DNA from: Pithys albifrons albifrons
Taxonomy: Eukaryota; Chordata; Aves; Passeriformes; Thamnophilidae
Length of the DNA stretch: 64,000 nt
Reading direction: 5' to 3'
Assembly: GCF_047495875.1 (NCBI RefSeq)
Contig: NC_092497.1
Location: forward strand, 74,261,463 to 74,325,462
Both the position numbers and the translations under genes were made by a program. Of this stretch, positions 1-15,400 are shown one piece after another; the first letter of the stretch is position 1, and the number at the start of each line of letters is the position of its first letter. The notes under the pieces are model-generated. The model was not told where the DNA came from, made no database searches, and saw only the letters and a program-made list of their open reading frames with translations.

Positions 1-376
1 AGAAGAATGGATAGTTGTAAAGTCTTCAAGAACTCAAGTGTCACAAAAAGCCTAAGGCAAAAGTAACTAGATCAACTGACATTCAAGATTTATAAATAAA
101 CAAGCAACTCTCCTAATAATTATATTTCTTGCAAGGAAAGTCTTACATGCAGAATTGCTGAAAAAATGATGTTTTGACAAAGTAAACTAGTACCTTTATT
201 CCTGCTAAAATCTGTGTGAACCACAAACACTTCAGCAACACTGGACATCAAACAGTGTTAGATATCAAAACAGTGTTAGATATCAAAACATTATGTTTAT
301 TTTAAAAATATCAAAGTGGTAAGATATGAAAGCAAGTTATACACACTGTAGGAGGTAGACCTGGAAGGCCACGTAC
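1..376. other. TLE1 intron 6 (5' part only)
   Basis: AT-rich intronic sequence after the exon 6 donor. A short near-duplicate of GTGTTAGATATCAAAAC occurs at about 255-290. Nothing else is recognised. Confidence 0.85.
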
Positions 377-451
377 CCCGATGATGGCATTCAGTTCAGC
401 CATGGTCACTTGTTTGGCACGTTCTACAGCTTGGGCCACTTGTTGCTGATG
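377..451 (-). CDS. TLE1: TLE1 coding exon 6 (last exon in window)
   Basis: This 75-nt exon encodes [20 protein letters not shown] followed by NAIIG, the glutamine-containing end of the second Q-domain helix. The acceptor is ttttaatag and the donor gtacgt. The next exon, expected to continue with a Q-rich segment, is beyond position 1. Confidence 0.97.
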
Positions 452-3400
452 CTATTAAAAGAAGAAAGGGTGTGGAGAGGAGTTTATGTTAAGGTACTGA
501 CTGCACCAAATCAAACCAGGATCACAAACACCTGAATAACCACTTTGTCTGCAGAAGCCCAGGCTACCTATTGCAAGACATCTTATGAAGGAAAAAGTTA
601 TCAATGCCCTATTTCTCACCTGTTCAGAAGGAAACAAGAGCACTGAAGGCACACAGATTATCACTTACTCATGCCACTTCATTATTCATTTTCTGGCAAA
701 TGAATAATAATTTCTAATTGAGCTGACAGGACAATAATGTCAACTTCACAACATTGTCAAATTTAACATGTATATACTCTCTGCCCACAAAGCAGAACTT
801 ACTGAAATTTCAAACATGCAAAAGGGCTTCACTGTACTCAAGAATAACAAACACTCTCTACAAACTGCAGAGTTTGAAAATAACAAGCTTCAAAAGGTAA
901 CAGCAGCTGCCCACAATATGCGAACACCACAGTCATTCAGACCAGATGTATGTTTATAACCTTAAACTGTTTTGCATCTAAGCTAAATACTCACCTTTAC
1001 TCTGAAGTTTGATACAAATTATATAGAGAAGATAAGCATGCTTATTTCATTAGATCATTTGACAACTGAATATCTAATAAGCAATCACGATGATCAGAAA
1101 TGAAAGCATGTTCTTTTATTGGTACTATTTTACAGATTCCCACTCAGGCAATGAATGTGGCCAAGCCATTCTCACTAGTTTGAACACAGATTTGTTAGAC
1201 CAAATTAGCAGGGGGTTTGCAACTTCAGGTCTAACAGATGTTCCTTACACTTGTGTATTAACATAAAACTAACATCTTAAAACTAGCTAATTTGCAAACA
1301 GAAAAACAACATAATTGCACTTTAACAGCTGAACAGTTTTACTTACTTCCTGAGACAAAAATGGGATGACTTGTGCACAAATTGTATTCAATCTCTTGGC
1401 GATTTCTGTCTACAGAGGAAAAGTATTTTGATTAAAAAGTGTTTTAGGGGTTTTGACATACATTAACTAATATGCAGGATTATATTAAATTCAGACAGTG
1501 AAGAAAGTAACAAAAAATACCCATTTTTCATACTACTGCAAGTGTAAATAATATATAAGGCCACATGAGGAAAGAGATTTGGTTAGCTACTCTAGTACAT
1601 CTGCCATATCTAAAGCACCTAATCTGTATACACATTTGGGCACAAATCTGGTACTTGTAAAAAGTTCTTTAAAAAGTAAAGCATTTTTGAAATCCATTAA
1701 GTCCCAGTTAAAGCCGTTTAAAAGGTAAATGTATTATTACTCAAATTATCAAGCAGCATAACATGAAGATGACAGGCACAAAATAAAAATGCTTCTAATA
1801 AGGATCAATTTTATCTGTGTATTAGGAAATAAGGTTTTTTTAAATCAACAGAAACACACCATTAGGAGTACAAAAGAAATACCAAAACAGAACTAGGGAA
1901 GAATGGAGACAAAAAATACAGACTTCTAAAATCTGTATTGAAAGAGAATTAAAATAATGCAGGCAAGAAAAAAGTCAGATCAGAAAACAGAGAACCAGGT
2001 TAGGCATGAGTAAAGAACAGAATAATCCTTCATTGAAAGCAACAGAGATTACAGGAGGACAAAGAGCTTGAGTCCCACTTTTCAAGAGTTTTATGTATTT
2101 CCCACTTCTTATCTTCCACTTTCAGCATGTCAACATAAACACAGGATTTCTGGTGGAGTAAATGGATCTTTTTCTCTCATTACTCAGTGTTACACATATT
2201 TACAGCTTTTCAGACCTACACATAGACCCTGAAATTAGCTCAGTTGGTTAAAACTTGGTTGTAATAATGCCAAGGTCATGAGTTCAATCCCTTATGTGGG
2301 CCATTGATTTAAGAGTTGGACTCAATGATCCATGTTGGGTCCCTTCCAACTCAGAATAGTCTGTGATTCTGTGACTGAAGTCTGTGACTCACCTATCATT
2401 TGGAACCACCATTAAAATTAACCCTCAAGGTACTTTAGACAGCTCGTGTAGTTTTCTTTAAAAACATCTCCTTCAGTCACTGTAGCACAGTTGGACAAAA
2501 CCAAAGTTAGCATCCAGACATGAACTCAGACTATATACAAGACACTGAACAGCTCCTGTCAGACTCTGTCATATCAGTAACCCATAATGGTATTTCTTGG
2601 TTAGCTGGGGTTTTTCTTATGTTTTAAAACAGCAGAAAGAAGAGATTGCTGCTGTGAATTATTAGGCCTTCCATGAGATGGCATGTATTAAACCTGAGTA
2701 AAGATAAAGAAATCAAACTAAAATGTTGCTAACTCTTCTGCCAAGCCTGTTCCTGAAGCTCCCCATCATTCTGAGGTTTTTTTAAGACACTGTGATGTAA
2801 TGATCCTTATAGATCAGTCACACAATAATTAGGACACAAAAGCCAACCTCTCCTTTTATGTTTCAGCAGACAGATTTAGATTTGGGATCTAAATTAGCAA
2901 GCTTTAACACCTCTTTCCCAACCTCTGTCAGACACCAGGAAAATAGATGATAGCATCAATCATCAAGACTTGTAAAACATCACAACTCTGTGACATGAAG
3001 CACTCTACCTGACCAAAGCCTGGTATTTGACACACTCAAGTTTTGTAGAAATAATAGCCTCCAAAGCAATTCTGGGATAGTTTCTTCCTAGGATAAATAG
3101 GTTTTCCTTAAATAAGGGCAATGAAGCAACAGTAACTCTAGAGGAAACCTTTGCCTCCCTGCAACAACGTAAACATATCTCTGTTCTAAACTGAAGCAAC
3201 TATCATTTCAGAGTACCATAATGGTCTGTTTCTATTCTGCTTGGGCCACGACTATAAAATACCAATAATTCCATGTGTAGTCTTTAGTTTTAGTATTACA
3301 TTCCTAAAAGCAAAGTCAATACTATGAAGTTACCAGCTTAATTATTATCAGTTATCAGACTTAACTATTACAAAATCTGTTGGTACTTTTTTGTTAAGTA

Positions 3401-6400
3401 AAAAAAAACAAAAACAAAACAACAAAAAAAAAAAAAAAACCAACAAACAACAACCACAAAACAAACAAACAAAAAAACCCCACACACCACCAAACACACA
3501 TGCCACCAAACAAACAAATCACACATACTAAGGACATTTTCCCATATACCTACTGTGTCTCTCCAGAAAACAGGTTAAGTCAGCTATGGAAAGAAAGTCT
3601 GCAACACAGCAATTTGCTTGGCATGTTTAGCTGAGATGTTTAGGATCCAAGATGTTAATTGCCCTAGACCAGCTGGATTATTTTTGTTTTTCAGGATAGA
3701 AGCCAGAATGAATCATAGCAGGTGACAGAGGGGAAAGAATAAAGTAAGAAACTCACTTGGTATCTACTGAAAAGTTCTGTGGCCTGTATATCCTACACAA
3801 AAGTAAGTACACAATAACTATTCTTACTGTCAGTGTAAGAAAAAAATCCAACCCTATAAAATGAGCAAGTTGTCCATATTATTGGATTTTTCTGTCCATG
3901 TCCCAAATATCTGAGCTTCACTGTAGTAACACCATAATATCATAGCACACACATCATCTCATAGTAAACACAAAAGAATGCTGCATCGTGTGAATCATGT
4001 GATAAGTACGAGTCCCACCACATTTCAATTAGACTTTTTTTAATTTATTTTTATTCTAGAAAAGAGGGCACAACCAACACTCCCCCTTTCCACATCACTC
4101 TTACTTCAAAATTATTGTCTCGGGACTATCATGCCTGACTTAATATCAGACCAGAAAAAAAATTACCTTAGTTTGCCTTTATGAAAGCCAGAAATCACTG
4201 ATGATTGTATATGAGCAGCAACCTTAATTCATCCACAGTGCTAGGTAAACTTAAATGTACATGTCATAAAATAAGTCAATTTTGAGATTTCTTGCTATTG
4301 TTACAAGTGCCAGATAAGAGACATCTATACTGAAGAGTAACTGAAATGCCTATTCTAAGCATAAAAACAAAACTTTGCTTACATTAGAAGGCAGTTTGCC
4401 CAATAGAATTATTTTACATATGTAAATAAAGTTCTTAAAATTATTTATCCATGATTCAATTTCATGTATCTTCTGTTTGCTGTCCTCAAACATTCAGTAA
4501 AAACTATTCTTATTCACCAACATGTTAAATATTTGTTGTCTAGAAAGTTGTGAAAGTGAGGTTTTAAAGCACAATTCACCTAATCTTGCCAATCAAGAGT
4601 TGCAAGAGGTTGTTTTCAGAATTGAGGAAAAGGAACATTTGTTACTTTAAATATAAATCTAACTGTTCAAAAGGCAGTGGATATTCACCTTTTAAGGTGA
4701 AATACCTTTGAGTATACATGTGCACACAGTGTGTACACATTCATTCTTGAAAGCAAAACTCCTTTCTGAGTTTCATTAATCAAGACTAGACATCAGTAAC
4801 TTGTGTCATTAGAGTAAGCCCCGAGATCTGGGGCTCATGAATCTGAGTCTTAAAGGTACTTATGGCCTATTTCTAGAGGCTTCCCAATATAACAAAACTA
4901 TTATCTAACTGTTGATCTGCAGACATATAGGGAGGTCAGAAGACTGAATAAACAAAAGAAATTTTGCAGAAAGCTGCTCCAATATAGACAAACATGACTA
5001 ATCACCCATGTGCTTTGGCTCCTTGGTAAAGCAGACTACAGAATCCTGTATCTCTCATGAAAGTCCTCCCAATATTATGGCAGCTCTTAGCAAAGCATCT
5101 GAAGTGCCCTTAATTGTTCGTGTTCTTAATGCAGAGCCTCTTGAATACATTCATTTTTAATAGAGTACTTGAGCGTTGGACCCATCACAAAATATAACAA
5201 AACTACATCATTCATTGGTTCTTGCTGTTGTAATGATTGTCTTTTGATTTATTTGCAAATGACAAGCTTGTTAGACCCCTGATTCAAGCGATACCCTCCT
5301 CTCTGAAGTATCATTATAAAATGAAATGAAAGAATTCAACTGCGTTTTATAAAATTCAGCTGATGGATTTTTTTCCTCCTCACTCAAGTAATTTTTTTGT
5401 CTCTGTTACATTTAGTCAAGGACCTAAATGCTTTGACCCAAGAATTAACCAACTCAAGTGTTTGTACTTTAATTTGTCTCTTGGTACAGTGAATTCTTAA
5501 CATAATGACAAAGAACAAAGGAGCCAGAATAGTTACTAAATATAATACTTACTTAAAGAAGGCATTTCACTAAGCAGTTAAGAAAGCTTACATATAGAAC
5601 TGTAATTTTTCCTTCTGCATTGTTAGAAAAAAAGTAATGAAGTGTTTTGCTTTGCAGTAGTCAATTCCAGATAATTTTGCCTTCACTTTTCCAAATCACC
5701 ACATAGTATACTTAAATCAACATGATTTCTTGAAAAGTACAGATTTTTGCACTGGAATGATAAGAAGGAAGTATAATACAAGTATCTAAACTATTTTGTA
5801 CCCTAACAAACACCCATGTGTCTCTAAGTACAAATGCTGGAAGCCCTACCTAATGGGAACAAGCATTCTCACTTATAACTGAAGAATGCAGACTTTGTTT
5901 GAGGAAAATTAGTTAATCACCTTTCAGTTTCAGAGGTTTCAAGAGTAATAATTTTGGTTTTGCTCCAATCAGTGCCTACTAATACATGTCCCAGCCATAA
6001 TTTTAGCTATAGAATCCACGATGATTTAAGGCAAAAATTGAGTCTTACAAAAACACATTAGTTTTAGTAATCGTGGAGCTGAGACAGCTGCTCAAGAACT
6101 AGTGCTGAGACTCTTCAAAGGTATCCAGACCTTATTTTACAAAGCAATGCTCAGCTAAAAATGTCCATTGTGTATGTCAGAAGCTCATTATTCTGAACTT
6201 CCAGAATCACAAAGATCAGATTTGAAAGTGCTCTTTTACCAGTTCTTAAGGATGGGTTTATGTATTCTCATTTACTGCATTTTTATTTACTCTCTTATTT
6301 TGACCCAATTTTTAGAATCAAATTTGTAATTAAATTGAGAAAAATATAGCGTAGAAGCAACATGATTAAAGTAAAGCAGGAAAACCAAAGTTCTGATGAT

Positions 6401-9400
6401 AACAAAAAGCATGTCCTAATTCATTCCTTTCAAGCAAAATAATCAAGAGAATCACCCTTCGATACACAGAAAGAAATATACTGTCAAATTACATTCATGA
6501 AAGCTCTAGAAGGTAATTCTTAAGCACTCCGCTTCCGTTTACATTTTCAGCACATAGAAAGCCAAGTACAACACTGAACTTTTTCTGGAAGGACAAAATG
6601 GACTTCCTGCCATTTACAGCATGTAACACAGTAATCCACTGGGGAGGAAAGGTCAATGTTGCACTTTTGGTCATTACTAAATCATTTGAGATTATCTGTG
6701 GTGGGGGTGTAAAGAAAATTTAAGCCTATGAGAATGCTGCAAATGGCTTGACCTCAGATCAGTTTTCATCTCTATCTGTCCAACAGACATGTGGATAAAA
6801 GCCCTCTTTATGGGACATGCTTGCCCATTTTTTTAATCCCTGTTCCCAGACAGAAATCATTCAAACATCATTCAAACAGAAATCATTCAAAGACTTTTGA
6901 AACATAGTAAGAAATCGCATGTGTGTATGTAAGTCTTGTGCTAAAGTTTAGTGTCCGTTTAGTAGTTTCATTTTTATAGCAGAATCACTGAAACAAGCAG
7001 TACACTTACACAATGTAACTTTTATTCTTTCTGTGCTCAAGATCTTCAAATCAAAAAAGGCACACACACTCACAGAGCAATTAGAGAAAAAAAAACATTT
7101 CACCGTGGTTAGCTTTCTGCATTCTTTGTTAAAACTTGCTATAGAAATACTCTAGCACTTCCAAAAATTCATCACTAAGAACTGGGATGAGGTGATGTTG
7201 GAGTTATAATTAAATCTCAAAACTTAAACAGTCAAAACAGTCAAAAGCTTCAAATGATTAAAGCTAGCATTCTGTGAACTGTGCTATTCCTGAGTTACTG
7301 AATCCAAGTTGAGCACTGAGATATGCACATATTATGAATGCTCTTTTATTTAAAATTAATACACTCCATTCCGTTTTGGCAATGGCTGCAAAAGGAAAAA
7401 AAAAACCAAAACAAACACACCATTTTAAGAGTTAGGGCCCTATGGTACATCAATGTCAAACAACAGTGTGTCAAGCTAAGATTCAATTCAGGTAAGTGCC
7501 AGTGCCAAATTTTCTTGTTCCCAGATGTGCTCTAAGATTATTTTATTGCTTAAAATTTAAGTTTTTCCAACTCACGTCTCCATGACAACGTTGCCTAACG
7601 CTGCAAATCATTTGGGTAATTGGATATCTTATCTTTCTATTGGTCTCAAATCCAATGGTTCCAGAAGAACTGCAGCAGCCAATCAAATTTACAGGCCTCC
7701 CGAGTAACAGACTCACTGAAGTAAACACATTCATCTCCCCTTTACCACCACATTAACTACCCTGCGACAAACTGTGGAAGTTTGCTTTCAAACTATATTC
7801 TATATTCTAAATTGTCACTAATATTGTCACCAATAGGAGAGAATGGGAGGGTTTCTTCTCAAGAGATTCTTATTATTCAATCTGACAAGCAGCAATGGGT
7901 AGCATTCACTTCAGCAACAGGAAAGATCTCTGTATTTTGGGTGTAAACTGTCAGTTTAGCAAGAGGCATCATAAACAAATAAAGCTTTACCTCTGCCCCA
8001 AATTTGTACTACTCATTTAAACTGTGATATCAGTCACCCACAAGGTGATATTAAAATCCCAGAAGACAGGCATGAAAAGATCCCAAAAAATTGGCATTTC
8101 TTTAGCAATGATAAAACACAAAACACCACCATATTACAAGTGGAAATGGAGAGAGGTAGAAGTAGCAGAAATATAAACAGAATAAAAACTCAAAACAATA
8201 AAGCCACAGAATGGTAGTTTCCAAAGTGAAATTAACTGGGTTTTAATTCAGTACCTAAACTGCATTTATCAGATCTTCTTAAATGTGAATTTAAATTACA
8301 GAAAGGTCACATTCTAAGCTACATATGATGCACAAGACAACAGCTACACTTGCCAAATATCTTCTATAGGTTTGGATTTCATTCAAGTGACTGGATATAT
8401 TTCAGATGTCTAATTTCAATGTTCCATAATAATAGAGAGAGGCTGTGTGTAACTTTCAATGAACCACTGTACTGCCCGTGCCATTTACAGCTGTAAATTC
8501 TGTTGAAAGAAAGCCAACTGGCAACAAAGATTCTGTTGTCAGGATGTCAAAGTGCTCCTTTCACATATCTTCACTATGTCAAGTCTCTTCTTAAACTTGG
8601 CTAAACAGGACAGTTACCACATTTCTCCTTTAACCCAAATTCAGCCCATCTTGCTCAAGTGCTCTCAACTACAAGAGGTGCATTTATCCAAGTTTTAGTT
8701 TCATTGCTTAGTTCCATGCTCAGCTACCTTTCAATATATACAGAAGTATTTAAATCTCTGAAGTAAGCACACACTTTTGTATTACTTTCAAGCTGTTTTC
8801 CAGCACACACAGTCCCCAGCTTCATTTAGATTCCATGAGCTACTGAGTGAGTCAGTGGCTGACTCCAATCCAGAAGAGGTCTTTGCCACCGTTGCTTTCA
8901 GAAGCACACTTTCTCTGAACCACACTGAAGACATTTGGAGACTTATCCAACAACTCAGCAACTAGTCAGGAAGAAAACTAATTACTATAAAAAGGTGGGA
9001 AAGGGTCAGCTTAGAAGACGCTACATCAGCAAGTTAACTAGACTTGCAGTAGACATCTATCCAATACAAGAGCAGTCCAAAGCACCAGGAGAACCAAGAC
9101 AGAAGCAGAAAGTTTTGGGAGAAACAATAAGCTATCAGATGAGTTCCCCTCTTCTCACAGGATTACACTCCTATGTGCTATTACCATGATCTAGATGCAG
9201 GGGTCTCCAAAATTATCCAGCACACTTTGCACTACTACCCTTGAGGACATTAGGAACTTCATTTATTCTGGGCAACTGAGAAACACTGCACTACACAATA
9301 CCAATGAAACAAAGAGAACAGAAGTTGAAAGGAGGCATAAAAAGCAGTATATCTGCACTCCTATCAGAAAAGAGCCCTGTTGACTGACTCTTCATTTAGT

Positions 9401-12400
9401 TTAGAACATTATTTTAAAACTACTTCCTATTTTTCTCTCACTGCCACAAGTCATATTCTAATTTCTGCCTATATCCTTTCAGCACTTGCCACATTGAGCT
9501 ATTTTACTGGGATGGCAATAGAAAGTCCAAGTTCTTATCTAGCAGAAGCACCTGAAACCAGAGAGTTTCTAAAAACTAGAGCATAAAGTTTCTCAAACCA
9601 AGTACATACGTTTCCAGTATGCAAGTCAATAACAAAACAACTAGTCAGGACTCAGCCCTTATCAACATTCAAATAAGACCATAGTAGAACTAGGATCAGG
9701 ACTTCACTAGAACAATAAGGATGCCATGCAACAAAAGAGATACATTAAGGCAAAGTCCTAAAATAAGGGGAGCAGGAAATCAACCAGGACTTGATATATA
9801 ACTACCAAATTATGCTTACTTGTTCAGTCACATGTGCTATTGTATCCGAAAGGTAATTTCCCCATTTTTCAATAACTACCACATTTTCTTCTCAGTTACA
9901 AAAATCTAACAAGAAAAAAAACAATTTAAGGCCTTAAAAAAGTGTTCATATAAATGTTTTAGGTGCCATCAGGTGAACACTAATGATTAACAAGTTAAGA
10001 GGATTGAAAACTCCTTTGATAGCAACTAGCAGCAGCCACCCACCACATGGGATTTGGAAGGAAGGTGAAAATAATGGATATTTTTACCACGTGGGAAAAA
10101 GGTTTGCAAAGCTTTCACCAAAACTTCAGGAACATGACATAAGTTTCTCACTCACTTAATTTTTGTTCTTGTTTGGTTTTTTTTGTTTGTTTTGGTTTGG
10201 GTTTTTTGTTGTTTGGGTTTTTTTAGTTTTGGCTTTGTGTGGTTTATTTATAGAATAGAAAAAATAGCAGACTCCATCTAAATTCCATTCTAATAGATAT
10301 GAGCTGATTGAAACTGTTGAAATAGAAAAAAAAAATTAAGACTGCAACCACTGCAGAGTTTATATAATGATCATGAAAGGAGGAAAGAATATAAAGCCAG
10401 AAAAACTGGAGAGAAGGAAAGATCATTAGGGTAAGATAAGCTTTACAGGACCTGTTACTGAGGAGGGAGATAAAATGACATTATGCAGAAAGGACATTCT
10501 CTTTTTGATACAATACTAAGGACATGGATGACAGTTACTATATCTGAGAATGTAAAAGGGACTGAGGAAAAATGGGAGGGCTAGAATTGTGCAAAGAGAC
10601 CAAACCTCTAATTCTGCACTGACTTCATACAAACAGGAAAGAATACATGAAGTGGAAACCAGGTCCAGTGAGGCAGCAGAAACATATACAGCACAAGCAC
10701 ATATATGCCACTAGTAACAAACAGCTATAGCAAAGCTTCTGCCCTACATGTTGTAATAGTCAAAGGTTTGATTCCCTCGATTAGAAAAGGAAAGATATGG
10801 TCAAGGGACACCAAGAAAGCCAGAAAGTCAGTATTTTTTTTGCATGCAGCTTAAACAGCAAAAGAACAGGTGAGAGGGTTCCAAATAAAACATCTTCATA
10901 ATGGCTAGGTCTGATAAAATACAAAGAGCACATTAGTGAAGACTGAGGAGCTGGTGGACACCTTGTGGAACCTCAAAAATCAAGAGGACTGGAATCTATA
11001 AAAGAGCCTAGCTGTGCCTCACAGGCAGAACACATCAAATGAAATAGCAGAGATACTCAAGCTTAATTACTATTCACCAAATTTGAGGCATTAAAAAGAA
11101 AGCCTCTTACTCATAAAGATTTAAGTGAAACAGAAATATAAACCACAGCTCAGAAGTATTTTTCAGTAGTAAATACCAAAATTATGCAAAGCCAAAAAAA
11201 GGTGAAGTAATAATGGAAAAGGAAGCAGATGATGTTAACATCTTCAATAAGAATTTGACACTCATAGCACTGTCAGGAGCAACACTAACAGCACAGCTCA
11301 TCTAAACCTTCATGCTACCAAGGACAAAACTGCTTGATTATTAAACCATGTATGGATAAATTCTTCTGCAAATTAAGAAGTTCTGCATGCATGATAGGTT
11401 CAGTATTTTTCAGTATTTCCTACTAACAAGCATAAAAATCTCTTCCTTTACCCTAATCCTTAATTTGCAGAGTTTCAAGCTGAGAAAGACAGACTATGCT
11501 GGAGAATAACTCCAGAACTCACTTTGCAGTGAATGGAAAAATGGCCTGCAAAGTAAAAAGGTATAACAGTTCATTTTGGATACATGTCCGGAATAAAGGT
11601 AGTCAGTGTCTTAAAATACCAAAAGCAGCATTTATTGCAATAAGAACTAGCAAAAGAGAATTAAAAAGGATAAATTACTTAATACGCCATACAAAAGAGA
11701 ATAGAAAGAATAAAATACTTAAAAATTTAATTAAAGGATACAAAAGGATACAGTATAGTTGAAATACAGTTGATGCTGCAGCAGTTGCTTCCTATCTCTG
11801 GCTTACTTGAGCAGACAGGCCAGGACTACCAGGATGGCAGAAGCTGGACGCCATCCATGCTTAGTGGGCGTTCCCGAGGAGCTAACACGGGCTTGGTGGA
11901 AGGATGGGTGTTGCTCAGCTCCCCCACTCCCAGTGTTCCTATTTATCAGCGGTCCATTATACTGTGTAGGGCCAGTACGCAGTGTAAGGTGATGCCTGAG
12001 AGGCAGCCAAACACTGCCTCCTATTAATTACATAAGTGGCAACCATCTGCGCATGCTTGCCTGTTGAGTAGTGGTCATAAGACCCCTGCCCACCTATTCT
12101 TCCTCCCATGATTAGCTTCCCACCCCCTCGTACAACCTTCACCATTGTGTTCCCACGCATGTAGCCAAGTCAGATAGGAACATGGCCTTGATAATGAAGA
12201 ACATCTAGTGTTATACAGTTACTTTGTATACTACTCTGCCTAGTTTCCCAGCACATACTTTCCCACTCTTCTATGCTCCACTGATCATCTAAATTAAAAG
12301 TACCCCCCTTACAAAAGAATAGGGATAAAGGTCCACAGCATATCTAGACAGGAACATAAAGGAAAAGGAAATAATGGGCCTTTGGACAAATCTTTTGGTC

Positions 12401-15400
12401 ACAGTGCAACAAAGTCAAACATAAGTCATTAATAAACTGTTGCAAAAAAGATTACCACTGCAGTAAGCCATACACTAAGCAAACCTTCTGTGCTATTCAC
12501 CACTGCACTTCCTCCCCTGGAGTACTGCACTGTACTTCAGGTGGGCAACAACATTCAGAGAATGAACACTCGACCTTAGAGGTGTGCAACATGGTTCTGG
12601 AAGGCAGGGGAATGATTTGTTCTCCTTTTTCTGGGTGAAGAAAATGCATAGCAAAGAGCTGAAGCTGCAACAGAAAAGACTGAAGTTGTAACTGACAAAG
12701 CACTTCAACAGCAAGAACATAAAAGCAATCTGCTACCTGAAGAACTTGCCACTACTGTTAAGTCTTTGCTAAAAGATCGTACAAGCACCCTATCAGCAAT
12801 GACACTGATATTGCCGATCCTGCTAGGAGAACACGGAGGCATAAGTCCTTTCTAGCGATGTGACTCTACAGCTCATATTTCAGTTCAAAGAAACAATTGA
12901 AATGCATCACATTGTTGAATATTTTGCTTTTGCTTAGCTGGCAAATTATGTTTACCATTTGAGGCCACAGCTAGTTATCTGCAAAGTAATGGCTGGAAAC
13001 CTTATAACCAGGTAGAAAAACAGAAATTCTGAATTTTACACCCAAACTCACACTTGCACAGCAATAAAAGTTTTAGCTTTTTTTTCTTTCAACAAAATGA
13101 ACTTTGTTGTAAATGCAAACTATTGTGGCAACAGTCAAAAGAACGATCTTTCTGTAAGTTATTTTTCCCCAAGAAATTTTTGAGTTTTTATCCCTTCCCC
13201 TCAGGGACTTAATTCAAGTTTCAATACCTAAAGTTGAGATCATCAAATCATGAAGCAGAAAGCACAGCAATTCAGGAGATTTAGAACACTTAGGAAACAA
13301 ATTCATAAATAGCCAGATTTCCACACATCATAAAACCCACCCAAGTTTCAGATGTCCTTTCTTTTTCTTGACCTAAAAAAAGCAGGTCCCCTCATAGACT
13401 TAATACCCAATCAAGATGCAGCTGAACAAGCATACCCATTCTTACTCCTCCCTTCACCAAAACTGAAAGCTATCTTTTGTTTTTGCTTGCTAATCTATAG
13501 AAGGCTTTAAAATGGCACAAATACAGACGGCAGCATTTTGTTCTCTGAATCAATTTTATCCTCAGCCATAAACTAGATGTTCCAGCACAAGAGAAAGAAC
13601 AGTCCTTCCCTTCTAATTCAAAAATCCATACTACCATTGCCCTTGCAAACAGCTAAACAAGCAGTATCAGCAATTCACTTGTGTTCTGTAATATATTTAC
13701 TGCAAATCCCAACGGCTTAACTCCTAACACAGTTTTCTATTGTGTCTGTTCTTGTCAATACACTGACTGGTCACCTTACAAGTAAGTTGCTTTGACCAAC
13801 TGTTTACACGAACATCAAAAAGCTTCAAGAGGAATTTCAAGAGTAAAAAGACTGAACAGAAAAAAAAAAATCCATGCTGCTGGAGAAGAGGGAGGAAAAA
13901 AATCCAAACCCACAAATCAACTAAGAAGTCTTACAGTAAAACACAAATTAACCCCAGTTTTCCACTTTGTTATCACATAGCCAAAAAGGATAGTCAGCTT
14001 TTCAGACCATGTAAAAATTACAAAATATTTTCAGATAAGCAGCCCTGACACAAAGTTTACCCCACACTCTTTAAAGAATTTTATTCTTTAATTTAATCAT
14101 CAGTGCTAATTTCTTCACACATCTGAAGAATGTAAAGAAAAGGTGGGAGCAATTTGGCCAATTCCCAATTAGTATCAAACTTTTCGTAAATGCCCTGCAG
14201 TTTCTCTTTAGCCACAGAATACCATCATTATAAAAAGTTCAGTGAAACCTAAAAAATGGATTAATTTCTTAAACTGATTTTCCTCTTCTTGAAAGTGTAT
14301 TTTATAACTAGGCTTGCCAATAACTGAAATAATACTTAACACTTAAACCAAGGAAACACAAACAGCCCACCCTGATGCTGTGTCAAGATCCATATAAACT
14401 TAGGGAAACAATATTGAATAATCTACCTTGGAAATATAATCACAATATTTTCAATTGAAATTGGAGTGGAAAAATGTTTATAGCATTATTTCATAAGTTC
14501 ATAGTATTTTAAGTTTTTATTTTGTTGGTTTGGGGGTTTTTTTGATTGGTTGTTTTTTTAAGTACCCAAATCTGTGGAGCACTAGGCCTTTCTCTGTTAA
14601 AGAGACCACCTCATGAAATAACTGATTTTTAAGCCTAACCTGACTTAAACTAGAGTTTGGTTAAGATTAAACTCAATTGCAGCAAGCTCTAATCTACCTT
14701 TCAATCACCTTCAGCACTATGCCAGAAACAGTTCACTGGTGAAATTTCACAGGGACCTTTGCTGCAATCTCTTAATATGATCAGCAGTGCAGCCTGGAAA
14801 AGACAGCAAGCAGTGAGGAAGAAAACTTGCTCCATAAAAGAACTAGAAAGAAAGAAAATACAAAGGCTACAAGGAAATAGAAATACAGCACTCTATTCCA
14901 TAAGAAAATAAAAACAATGGCTGAAGAACTACAAAGATACCTGCAAAGTCTAAATTGGCAATTAAAAGAATTGTATATAAATTTATACATGCTTGGAGTA
15001 GACATCACCAGGCATGTAAAATGATGGCTTCTGAGCTTACAATTATCATTCAGGAGCAAGAAATCAAATGCAGAAGGCAACTCCAGCAGTTCATCATTTC
15101 ATGGCATTCAAAAGCAAAAACTTGGAAACTTTATAGAAGAAGAAAATAAAAAAAATAAGAAAATGAACAAACAAAAAAAATCCAGGAAATAGAAATATGT
15201 TATAAATATTGTTAGGCTGCACCTACACATAGTTCTAGTCCACTCATTTACAAAGACCAAGTTAAAAATTAAAAAGGTTGAGAGGAAAAACAAGGAAGAT
15301 CATCAAGGAAAGTTACACAACTGTTTAGACTGGGCCTGCCAAACCTGAAAAGGAGTCAAAACAGATGGGTTACAGGATGTGTTACATTTCAACTTCATTG

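Noticed and set aside
8777..9586. Cluster of four plus-strand open frames as an unannotated gene
   Set aside because: Frames are short, in different phases, lack splice-supported joining or domain resemblance, and lie antisense in TLE1 intron 4.
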